7,884 nt of DNA from Clostridiales bacterium (GCA_019417795.1 DXUR01000103.1:1-7884); one strand, 5' to 3'. Shown: positions 1-6,089, counted from the first letter of the stretch. The notes: generated by a model not told the origin, from the sequence alone. Numbers and translations are program-made.

Positions 1-20
1 CATCAAAGGAGGGTTTACCA

Positions 21-251
21 ATGAAAAAAGTTCTGACCGTCACGATGGACGGTATTTCGGTGCAAACACTACATGGTATTGACATCTCCATGTCGTATGG
101 CTTAAACTATCTATGTCTTTGTTATTTTTCATTTCAAAGAGAAACCTCTCTGTTCCTAGAATGTGGTTGGCAAACCCACACTCTATTCTACAGAGAGGTT
201 TCTCTTTGTCTAGGGCTAAAGCCGTTTTTATTCCACCAGCTTAGCTGGTAG
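21..251 (+). CDS. doubtful short reading frame with strong ribosome binding site
   Basis: A 76-codon frame starting at an ATG 7 bases after AAAGGAGGG (5-13), an excellent ribosome binding site, so translation probably does start here. The first ~25 residues (MKKVLTVTMDGISVQTLHG...) look protein-like. The rest is rich in Cys, Phe and Leu, runs straight through a long hairpin (135-208), and stops inside an intrinsic-type terminator (235-257), so it does not look like selected protein. I recognise no family. Options are a 5' fragment of a gene cut off by a deletion or insertion near position 100-135, a leader peptide ahead of an attenuator, or chance. The strong start signal is seen; the rest is inference. 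Confidence 0.25.
   Translation: MKKVLTVTMDGISVQTLHGIDISMSYGLNYLCLCYFSFQRETSLFLECGWQTHTLFYREVSLCLGLKPFLFHQLSW
135..208. repeat. long hairpin, perfect 18-bp inverted repeat
   Basis: CAAAGAGAAACCTCTCTG (135-152) is the exact reverse complement of 191-208. Inside it the fold continues with TAGAAT/ATTCTA (157-162 with 185-190) and GTGG/CCAC (163-166 with 176-179), leaving a short loop. This gives roughly 28 base pairs in one stem with two small bulges. There is no T-run directly after either arm, so it is not a classical terminator by itself, though a terminator lies just downstream at 235-257. It could be a small palindromic repeat element or an RNA-stabilising or attenuating structure. Confidence 0.8.
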
Positions 252-257
252 TTTTTC
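235..257 (+). terminator. intrinsic terminator, plus strand
   Basis: ACCAGC (235-240), loop TTA, GCTGGT (244-249), then AG and a TTTTTCTT tract. A weaker similar unit, GGCT-AA-AGCC followed by GTTTTTATT, lies just upstream at about 213-230. Together they should stop rightward transcription entering from the left edge before it reaches the convergent minus-strand operon. Confidence 0.6.
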
Positions 258-279
258 TTCACTCAAGTTCTTAATAATT

Positions 280-318
280 GGCAGGGGGCCTGACAGATCA
301 TCTGTCAGGCCCCCTGCC
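280..318 (-). terminator. 39-base palindrome at the 3' end of the glucosidase operon
   Basis: Bases 280-298 are the exact reverse complement of 300-318 around a single central C at 299, giving a very GC-rich 19-bp inverted repeat with GGCAGGGGGCCTGACAGAT as the left arm. It starts 35 bases beyond the stop codon of the DUF624 gene, where an operon terminator is expected. The tract after the stem on the minus strand (AATTATTAAG) is not a good U-run, and on the plus strand only TTT follows, so it may terminate weakly in both directions or act as a 3' stabilising or pausing hairpin. Confidence 0.55.
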
Positions 319-353
319 TTTGGTAGAAAAGAATGGTCAAATTGGAGGAACGA

Positions 354-1013
354 TCAATCCTGATGGGAACAGTCTTTATTCTCCTTGTCTATGCCATCGT
401 CTATATCGGGAAGATATTGATAGAACACCTTTTTCTCAAGGACCCACCGGGCAAACAGCGCATATCCGGCAGGTGCCAGAAGGATCAGCGGCGGGCAGAA
501 TGCTGTCAGCAGGCCGAACGCAGCCAGCACCACCAAAAGCAGCAGACTTTTGTCAAAATGGAGCAATGCCATGGCACCGGACTGCAACACCGTCTTTTTG
601 ACCGGGTCGTCGAATCTTGCCGCATAGGCTGCGTTGTAGATCATCCAGGCCAGCCCACAGGTACTCAGCACCGTAAAAATGATCCAGGGATTACCCGTCG
701 CTGCCTGTTGCCCCTTGAGGTAATGGGTCATAAAGCAGTCAGCCAGCAGAATGCTCTCCGGCACTGCCAGAGCAAGAAAGCTCAAAGTTGCCTGTCGGAA
801 GCTCCGGCGGCAGGCCCGGAAAAATTCCTCGCTGACCGTTCCCCGGTCCTCAATTAGGGACTTGTTCACTGCATAATAGAGGGCTGTGCTGGAAATGCCC
901 AAGGTAAACAACGGCAGGCTTCCTATTAGCCACAGCAGGCTGAGAATCACCATATCCGCAACCCGGGTTAAGAAACGGAACAGAGGGGCATCCAGGTCGA
1001 AAAAGTCATTCAT
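354..1013 (-). CDS. DUF624 (YesL-like) integral membrane protein
   Basis: A 219-residue membrane protein of the DUF624/YesL family, whose biochemical role is unknown. The family signature is visible at the N-terminus: an FFDLDAPLF.FL.RVAD start, then a first membrane segment at about 20-40 containing the SLPLFTLGISSTALYY block, then an amphipathic stretch with EEFFRACRRSFRQAT (62-76). Further hydrophobic segments lie at about 75-95, 109-130 and 155-190, suggesting five membrane spans. The start is supported by AGGTG (1021-1025), 7 bases upstream. It begins 15 bases after the GH13 stop and is the last gene of the operon. Family members usually neighbour ABC-type carbohydrate importers and two-component systems; here it follows two cytoplasmic glucosidases with no transporter in view. 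A role linked to sugar uptake is inferred from context only. Confidence 0.85.
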   Translation of the reverse strand: MNDFFDLDAPLFRFLTRVADMVILSLLWLIGSLPLFTLGISSTALYYAVNKSLIEDRGTVSEEFFRACRRSFRQATLSFLALAVPESILLADCFMTHYLKGQQAATGNPWIIFTVLSTCGLAWMIYNAAYAARFDDPVKKTVLQSGAMALLHFDKSLLLLVVLAAFGLLTAFCPPLILLAPAGYALFARWVLEKKVFYQYLPDIDDGIDKENKDCSHQD

Positions 1014-1028
1014 AGGGTATCACCTGGT

Positions 1029-2687
1029 TTACTTCTGGAGCACAAAGGCCTCATAGGGGCGCAGGGTCACAGCGCCGGTGGGAGCGGTGTCAGGATAATT
1101 GCCGATCAGGCGCCGAGCCCCCGCAAAATCAGCGGGAATTGTGAAGGCCGCGTCCTTGTCTGAGAAGTTGCAAGCGATCAGGTAGTTCTCGCCGGTCTCG
1201 GCCAGGGTACGCCGGTAGGCAAAGACCTGGGGGTTCTCCTCGGCCAGAAGCTGGAAGGAGCCGTAAATCAGCCCCAAATGGCTCTTGCGCAGGGCGATCA
1301 TCTGCTTGTAGTAGTTGAGCACCGAGTCCGGGTCTTTTTCCTCGGCGGCGGCGTTGATGGCGGTATAGTTGGGGTTGACCTCAATCCAGGGGGTGCCGGT
1401 GGTAAAACCGGCGTTAGGGGAGTCGTCCCACTGGACCGGGGTGCGGGCGTTGTCCCGGCTGCGGAGGGCCAGGCACTCCATCATTTCGTCTGCAGAAATC
1501 AAGCCTGCGCCGGTCAGCTCCTTGAAGGCGTTGAGACTTTCGATATCCCGGTACTGGCTGAGATCTTTGAAATAGGCGTTGGTCATCCCCAGTTCATCGC
1601 CCTCATAGATGTAGGGCGTACCCTGCAGGCTCAGCAGGCAGATGGCCAGCATCTTGGCGGAGAGGGGCGAGTCATCGCCCCAGCGGGATGCAGCCCGGGG
1701 CTGATCGTGGTTGCCCCAGAACAGGCTATTCCAGGCTTTGCCGTCCAGGCCGGTCTGCCAATGACTGAGAATTTTCTTGAGCTGCATAAAATCGTAGCGC
1801 TGGGTGGTCCACTTGCCCAGGGGTCCGTCCCCAATGCCGACGTGATCAAATGGGAAGACCATGTTCAGCTCCTTGCCGTCCAGCCCCGCATACTGGGGGG
1901 CGTTTTCCACCGTGGCGCCGGGGGTCTCGCCCACCGTCATAATGTCGTATTTCGAGAGGACCCGCCGGTTCATCTCCTGCAAAAATTCATGGATGCGGGG
2001 CCCATTGACATAGTAGGGACCGCCATTGCCATACAGTCCGTGTTTCTCGCCATCCGGAAAGCGCTGGTCCTTGGAAATCATACTGATGACGTCCATCCGG
2101 AACCCGTCGATGCCCTTGTCAAACCACCAGGTCATCATGTTGAACACTTCGTCTCGGACTTTGGGGTTCTCCCAGTTCAGGTCGGGCTGCTTGGGGGAGA
2201 ACAGGTGCAGGTAATACATATCGGTCTGGGGGTCGTATTTCCAGGCCGAGCCGCCGAAGCTGGCGCCCCAGTTGTTGGGCTCGTGGCCGTCTTTGCCCGG
2301 CTTCCAGATATAGTAGTCTCGGTAGGGGTTATCCACCGACTTGCGGCTCTCGATGAACCAGGGGTGCTCGTCCGAGGTGTGGTTGACCACCAGGTCCATC
2401 ACAATGCGGATGCCCCGCTGATGGGCCTCGACCAGCAGGGCGTCGAAGTCCTCCATGGTGCCAAACCGGGGGTTGATGGCCCGGTAGTTGGAGATGTCGT
2501 AGCCGTTGTCATCCATGGGGGAGTCCATGATGGGGCACAGCCACAGCACATTGACCCCCAGATCCTTCAGGTAATCCAGCCGGGAACGGATGCCGTTCAG
2601 GTCTCCGATGCCGTCCCCGTCCGAGTCCTGGAAGCTGCTGGGGTAGATTTGGTATACGATGCTTTCTTTCCACCATTTGCGGTCCAT
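1029..2687 (-). CDS. malL: GH13 alpha-glucosidase, oligo-1,6-glucosidase type
   Basis: A 552-residue cytoplasmic glycoside hydrolase of family GH13 (oligo-1,6-glucosidase/MalL branch, usual length about 550-560). It should release glucose from the non-reducing end of short alpha-glucosides. Visible landmarks: WWKESIVYQIYPSSF (5-19); a calcium-site-like DSDGDGIGDL (21-30); DLVVNH (98-103); GFRMDVI with nucleophile Asp199; TVGETPG with acid/base Glu254; NHDQPR with transition-state Asp328. These numbers fall within one residue of those of the Bacillus cereus enzyme (199/255/329). Val200 directly after the nucleophile is the residue associated with alpha-1,6 (isomaltose) activity; maltases have Thr or Ala there. 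A C-terminal beta domain follows from about residue 470. AGGAGG (2695-2700) overlaps the stop codon of the upstream GH31 gene, with a 12-base gap, so translational coupling is likely. No signal peptide. Trehalose-6-phosphate hydrolase is a less likely alternative. Confidence 0.93.
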   Translation of the reverse strand: MDRKWWKESIVYQIYPSSFQDSDGDGIGDLNGIRSRLDYLKDLGVNVLWLCPIMDSPMDDNGYDISNYRAINPRFGTMEDFDALLVEAHQRGIRIVMDLVVNHTSDEHPWFIESRKSVDNPYRDYYIWKPGKDGHEPNNWGASFGGSAWKYDPQTDMYYLHLFSPKQPDLNWENPKVRDEVFNMMTWWFDKGIDGFRMDVISMISKDQRFPDGEKHGLYGNGGPYYVNGPRIHEFLQEMNRRVLSKYDIMTVGETPGATVENAPQYAGLDGKELNMVFPFDHVGIGDGPLGKWTTQRYDFMQLKKILSHWQTGLDGKAWNSLFWGNHDQPRAASRWGDDSPLSAKMLAICLLSLQGTPYIYEGDELGMTNAYFKDLSQYRDIESLNAFKELTGAGLISADEMMECLALRSRDNARTPVQWDDSPNAGFTTGTPWIEVNPNYTAINAAAEEKDPDSVLNYYKQMIALRKSHLGLIYGSFQLLAEENPQVFAYRRTLAETGENYLIACNFSDKDAAFTIPADFAGARRLIGNYPDTAPTGAVTLRPYEAFVLQK

Positions 2688-2699
2688 GGCAATTCCTCC

Positions 2700-4658
2700 T
2701 TATTCTGCGGGGATGGTGACCCCGTCGTCGTCGTAGCGGTCATAGCTGGCCCCGGGCCAGCCGATCATCCGGATGGTGGCGGGGTCGATGTCGGCCACCG
2801 TCTGGGCGGGGTCCGCCACCGGGATGCAGGCGCCTTTGCGGATGAACAGAGGTACCTCGTTGAGGGCCACCTTCACAAAGTGGGTGCCGGCGGGGAGGAC
2901 TTCCTGTGTGATGCGGCCCTCGGGGCCGAACTTGACAAACAGCATCTCCTCGGGCAGATACACCATCCGTCCGGTGGCGTTCTGGGTGTAGACCGGGGCA
3001 ATCATCACCTCATTGCCCAGCATCAGCTGGTCCTCGGTCTGAAGGGCAATCTCGTCTTCGGGGTAGACGAAGGCCAGGGGCTTGAACAGCATATCGCCGT
3101 TCAGCGCTGCCTTCATGTATTCGCTGTAGAGGTAGGGGATCAGCCGGTAGCGGGTCTCGATGACGCTGCGGAAGTCCTCGGGGCCCTCAAACTGGTAGAA
3201 CTCCTGCCGGCGGGTGTCGCAGCCCGAGTGGTTGCGCATCAGGGGGGTGAACACCCCCAGCGCCAGCCACCGCAGCAGCAGATCCCGGCTGGTGTCGGCG
3301 TTGAAGCCACCCAGGTCGGCTCCCACATACAGGAAACCGCACATATTGAGGGAGGGCAGCATCTTGAGGTTCAGCAGCAAGTGGCTCCACCAGGAGTGGT
3401 TGTCGCCGGTCCAGATGCCGCCGTACCGGTGCATCCCGATGCAGGAAGACCGGGAGAACAGCAGAAACCGTTTGCCAGGGGCAATGCTGGCCAGCCCCTC
3501 CGAGGCGGCCCGGGTCATGTTGTAGCCGTAGAGGTTGTGGACCTGGTCGTGGCGGACCATTTTGCCGTCCACCTTGTGATAAAAGCGGGCGTAGTCTTCC
3601 GGCGCATTGGACAGATTGAGCCAGCCGATGGCCTGGCCAAAATGCTCGATGGTGCCGTCTTCATGGGGAACCGGCGGATGATCCAGCCGCTCGGCCAGCC
3701 CCTCCCGGGAGTAGAAGATGGCGGGCTCGTTCATGTCGTTCCAGAAGCCCTCGATGCCGCAGTCGGTCAGAGCCTTGTACTGGCTGCCGAACCAGGCTCG
3801 GGCCTCGGGGTTCAGCACGTCGGGGAAGTGGCTCCACCCCGGCCAGACGGTTCCCTCAAAATCGGTTCCGTCGGCCCGCTTGCAGAAGTAGCCCTTTTCC
3901 TTGCCCTCGTCGCAGACCGAATAGCCTGCTTCCTCCTTGACGCCGGCGTCGACGATGGGCACCAGCCGGACGCCCTGCTCTTTCATCTTGGATACAAAAC
4001 CAGAAAAATCGGGGAAATTCTCCGGGTTGACGGTGAAGTCCTTGTAGTGGTCCATGTAGTCGATGTCCATGTACACCATGTCCAGGGGAATGTGGGCCTG
4101 GCGGTGTTTGGCAACCACCTCTTCAAAGTCGGCCTGGGTCTTGTAGCCGTAGCGGCTCTGGCCAAAGCCAAAGGCAAATTTGGGCGGGATGTAGCTGCGG
4201 CCGATGATGGCCCGGAACTGCTTGACCACATCGCAGGCGCTGTCGCCGGTGATGACGTAAAGGGCCAGGTCGGCCCGCTCACAGGTGACTTCCAGCCAAT
4301 CCCTGCGGGTGAAGCCGATGTCAAACTGAATCCGGGCGGGATAGTCGAAGAACAGCCCCAGATTCTGCTGGCCCGAGATCACGATGAAGTTGTGGGCGGC
4401 GTACATTCGCTGCTTGTTTTCGGTGTGGAGGCCGTCGTCCACATTGTCGCTGACGTAGACAAAGCCCCGCTTGTTGATGCCGCGGTTGGCTTCGCCCAGG
4501 CCGTAGACCCGGTCGCCCTCCGCCAGGGGGCAGGCAAAGCAGAAGCCGGACTCGCTGGTTTTGACCATTCCCACAGGGGGGTCGCCTTGGCTTGCAGGGA
4601 TTGGTGCGACCACCGATTCGGTGTCAAAGGGGACACCATAGAGATACTTTTGAATCAT
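2700..4658 (-). CDS. GH31 alpha-glucosidase
   Basis: A 652-residue family GH31 alpha-glucosidase without signal peptide, expected to cleave terminal glucose from maltose- or isomaltose-type oligosaccharides in the cytoplasm. The N-terminal beta-sandwich carries YGLGEANRGINKRGF (52-66). The TIM barrel follows from about residue 155, with IPPKFAFGFGQSRYGY (157-172), YMDIDYM (196-202), the nucleophile in GFWNDMNEP (Asp308) and the acid/base in GIWTGDN (Asp419), then beta domains. From memory the protein is very like the Ruminococcus obeum enzyme Ro-alphaG1 (663 residues) along its length. A notable difference is Tyr170 where that enzyme has Trp169, the residue whose change to Tyr shifts preference from isomaltose to maltose. 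The C-terminus is about 10-15 residues shorter and ends inside the next gene's ribosome binding site. The start is backed by GGGAG (4665-4669), 6 bases upstream. It is the first gene of the glucosidase operon. Confidence 0.95.
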   Translation of the reverse strand: MIQKYLYGVPFDTESVVAPIPASQGDPPVGMVKTSESGFCFACPLAEGDRVYGLGEANRGINKRGFVYVSDNVDDGLHTENKQRMYAAHNFIVISGQQNLGLFFDYPARIQFDIGFTRRDWLEVTCERADLALYVITGDSACDVVKQFRAIIGRSYIPPKFAFGFGQSRYGYKTQADFEEVVAKHRQAHIPLDMVYMDIDYMDHYKDFTVNPENFPDFSGFVSKMKEQGVRLVPIVDAGVKEEAGYSVCDEGKEKGYFCKRADGTDFEGTVWPGWSHFPDVLNPEARAWFGSQYKALTDCGIEGFWNDMNEPAIFYSREGLAERLDHPPVPHEDGTIEHFGQAIGWLNLSNAPEDYARFYHKVDGKMVRHDQVHNLYGYNMTRAASEGLASIAPGKRFLLFSRSSCIGMHRYGGIWTGDNHSWWSHLLLNLKMLPSLNMCGFLYVGADLGGFNADTSRDLLLRWLALGVFTPLMRNHSGCDTRRQEFYQFEGPEDFRSVIETRYRLIPYLYSEYMKAALNGDMLFKPLAFVYPEDEIALQTEDQLMLGNEVMIAPVYTQNATGRMVYLPEEMLFVKFGPEGRITQEVLPAGTHFVKVALNEVPLFIRKGACIPVADPAQTVADIDPATIRMIGWPGASYDRYDDDGVTIPAE

Positions 4659-4702
4659 ACCGTTCTCCCAAATAAAAGTGACTGAATGGTTGTTTTGTCA
4701 GA

Positions 4703-4730
4703 CAGAGCGCCCCGTCTCCGGAGCGCTCTG
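4703..4730 (-). promoter_or_regulatory. hairpin in the GH31 leader
   Basis: CAGAGCGC (4703-4710) pairs with GCGCTCTG (4723-4730). On the minus-strand RNA a G-U pair and two more C-G pairs extend the stem to 11 pairs closing a six-base loop. It lies 44 bases upstream of the GH31 start codon. No T-run follows on the minus strand (TCTGACAAAAC), so it is not a terminator. It may stabilise the mRNA 5' end or shape access to the ribosome binding site. Confidence 0.5.
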
Positions 4731-4819
4731 AAAGAATATAAATTAGCCCTTAATAAAATCCTCCACGATGTTCAGTCAGATTTTCCGGAATTCGTTTTTT
4801 GTCTGCTCCATCCAGGATA

Positions 4820-4919
4820 CAAAAAACAAATCCTCTTCCAGTTTGTATATGTCTCGTTCTGACAGGCTGCGCAGCGTGTCTTTTTGACGAGCTCATTATA
4901 CAAAACCGAAGAGGATTTG
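4820..4919 (-). terminator. large imperfect palindrome with trailing T-run, possible terminator of the LacI gene
   Basis: The outer arms CAAATCCTCTTC (4827-4838) and its exact complement (4908-4919) are 12/12. Inward, TTTGTATA (4842-4849) pairs with 4897-4904, CTCGT (4853-4857) with 4887-4891, and GACA plus GCTGC with GCAGC plus TGTC around the centre (4861-4880). In the minus-strand transcript of the regulator gene, the closing arm is followed at once by TTTTTTG (4820-4826), the layout of an intrinsic terminator, though the fold-back is much longer than usual. The operon promoter lies inside the same palindrome. Confidence 0.5.
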
Positions 4920-4923
4920 AAAA
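4895..4923 (-). promoter_or_regulatory. predicted promoter of the glucosidase operon
   Basis: Minus strand: TATAAT, a perfect -10 box at 4895-4900, preceded by a 17-base spacer and TTTTCA as -35 (4918-4923). Transcription would start near 4888, leaving a leader of about 230 bases before the GH31 ATG. The weak -35 suits a regulated promoter. The -10 is strong by eye; use in the cell is not shown. Confidence 0.55.
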
Positions 4924-4928
4924 GGGTT

Positions 4929-4951
4929 TTGCGCAACGTTTCCTACGAAAC
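4929..4951 (-). promoter_or_regulatory. candidate LacI-family operator upstream of the glucosidase promoter
   Basis: Two overlapping palindromic signals sit just upstream of the -35 box. One is GCGCAACGTTTCCT (4931-4944), whose central AACGTT (4935-4940) has the central CG typical of LacI-family and cre-like operators; TTGCGCAA (4929-4936) is itself palindromic. The other is GTTTCCTACGAAAC (4938-4951), 14 bases palindromic but for one pair. The divergence from known MalR or cre consensus sequences is substantial, so assignment to the adjacent regulator is inference. Confidence 0.4.
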
Positions 4952-4969
4952 TGATAAATACCACAAGAA

Positions 4970-6034
4970 TTATTTGTGGGTTTTGTGCAGATCTTGTGAC
5001 CAGGGCGCGGCGTTGGGGGTTGATTCGCACACCGAGTTGCGGCGGATCAGTTCAACAGGCTGAACGTAATTTTTACACTCCACCTGTTCCTGCCGAATCA
5101 GACGCACCAGCAGTTCCACGGCGGCCTCTGCTTTGGCCGGGACGTTCTGACGCACTGTCGTCAGAGGGGGATGCATGAGTTCTGCATAGATGCAGTCGTC
5201 AAACCCGGTGACGGAGACCTGCTCCGGCACCTGTATGCCGTGGTCCTGCAGATAATTCATCACTTCCGCCGCATCATAGTCAGAGGCCAGGGCCACAGCC
5301 CTGGCCTGGACAAAGCGATCCAAATAGTGGCCGTACATGACACGGCGCAGAGAAAGATCCTCGGGGAGAAGAATATGGCGCTCTTCTCCGCAGTCAATCC
5401 CGGCAGAGCGCATCTGATGCTGAAATCCTTTCCAGCGGTAATGGTCTGCGCCGGTATCACACTCGGCGGCAAAGATGGCCTGGGTGTACCCGTTGTCCAG
5501 CAGATACTTTGCAATCATGGCGCCGCCGCCGAAATCATCAGTCCCCACGTTGACGTAGTGGTACTCCGCCTCGGGATAGGTGTCAATCAGGACCATATAT
5601 TTGTTGAGTTGCCTGCGCAGCTCCTTGTATTTCTTTTCGTCCAGTCCCAGAACGACAAGACCATCCACATTCCATCGGGAGGCAATCTCTGCCACCCGGT
5701 CCGTATTTTTGTCCTGGCCATTGATCAGCATGACATAATATCCGTTTCGATGGGCTGTCTCTTCTACACCAGACAGAAATTCTGCCACAAAGGTATCGCG
5801 CAGAGAAGGGATGCCGTGGATACAGCTGTATCCCAGCACCAGTCCAATGATGCAGGACCCTTTGCGGGTCAGCTCACGGGAAGATGTATTCGGGACATAG
5901 CCCTCCTGGTTCAGAATTTCCGAAATTTTCCGGATCATTTCCTTGGAAACTTTTTTTGTGTTGCCGTGCAGCACATTGGACACTGTTGTCCGGCTTACAC
6001 CAACTTGATCTGCAATATCCTGCAAACGCTTCAT
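4970..6034 (-). CDS. LacI-family transcriptional regulator
   Basis: A 354-residue sugar-responsive DNA-binding regulator, typical LacI-family length. The N-terminal helix-turn-helix LQDIADQVGVSRTTVSNVLHG spans residues 4-24, followed by a linker with SSRELTRKGS (51-60) at the hinge-helix position, then a periplasmic-binding-protein-like effector domain (61 to about 335) with SDYDAAEVM (251-259), VSVTGFDD (273-280) and the signature LTTVRQN (291-297). Its promoter is visible at 6090-6118. The start ATG has only a distant GGGAG (6048-6052, 13 bases away), but an in-frame TGA just upstream rules out a longer form. It precedes the GH31-GH13-DUF624 operon on the same strand and probably controls it, as MalR-type regulators do for alpha-glucoside genes. 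The true effector cannot be told from sequence. Confidence 0.93.
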   Translation of the reverse strand: MKRLQDIADQVGVSRTTVSNVLHGNTKKVSKEMIRKISEILNQEGYVPNTSSRELTRKGSCIIGLVLGYSCIHGIPSLRDTFVAEFLSGVEETAHRNGYYVMLINGQDKNTDRVAEIASRWNVDGLVVLGLDEKKYKELRRQLNKYMVLIDTYPEAEYHYVNVGTDDFGGGAMIAKYLLDNGYTQAIFAAECDTGADHYRWKGFQHQMRSAGIDCGEERHILLPEDLSLRRVMYGHYLDRFVQARAVALASDYDAAEVMNYLQDHGIQVPEQVSVTGFDDCIYAELMHPPLTTVRQNVPAKAEAAVELLVRLIRQEQVECKNYVQPVELIRRNSVCESTPNAAPWSQDLHKTHK

Positions 6035-6062
6035 GGCTGTTCATACGCTCCCTGTTTGATCA

Positions 6063-6086
6063 GTTGAAACACAAATGGTTTTCAAC
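6063..6086 (-). promoter_or_regulatory. inverted repeat at the regulator's transcription start
   Basis: GTTGAAA (6063-6069) and TTTCAAC (6080-6086) form a 7-bp inverted repeat spaced by 10 bases, exactly where the regulator's transcript should begin. The right edge gives CAACGT (6083-6088), also present in the operator candidate upstream of the glucosidase operon (4934-4939). This would suit autoregulation, but the resemblance is short. Confidence 0.35.
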
Positions 6087-6089
6087 GTA

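Larger units (their letters stand above)
4659..4969. other. 311-base intergenic region between regulator and glucosidase operon
   Basis: Read on the minus strand, this gap holds in order: a LacI-type operator candidate (4929-4951), a -35/-10 promoter (4895-4923), a 93-base imperfect palindrome followed by six T (4820-4919), a stretch that reads like protein but has an in-frame TGA (4743-4892), a strong hairpin (4703-4730) and the GGGAG ribosome binding site (4665-4669). If the promoter is real, the operon mRNA has an untranslated leader of about 230 bases. I recognise no known riboswitch class in it. Confidence 0.6.

Noticed and set aside
79..107. Promoter with TTGACA (79-84) on the plus strand
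   Set aside because: The -35 is perfect, but the -10 at 17 bases (TTAAAC) is poor, and no gene follows before the terminator.
333..857. 174-codon plus-strand frame opposite the DUF624 gene
   Set aside because: Antisense shadow; the GGAGGAA at 344-350 is not placed to serve its start.
1278..4685. 1135-codon open frame on the plus strand across both glucosidase genes
   Set aside because: It is in exact register with the antisense of two well-supported enzymes, has repetitive Val/Gly/Asp/His composition and no ribosome binding site; it follows from codon bias.
4659..4888. Known riboswitch or T-box in the GH31 leader
   Set aside because: No recognisable conserved core of any class I know; only a simple hairpin is seen.
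4827..4919. Invertible promoter switch between inverted repeats
   Set aside because: The geometry (12-bp arms around a -10 box) is suggestive, but the similarity continues through the whole interior, so a single large palindrome explains it better, and no invertase gene is visible.
5171..6067. 298-codon plus-strand frame opposite the regulator gene
   Set aside because: Antisense shadow in register with a clear LacI-family protein; no family resemblance and no convincing start signal.
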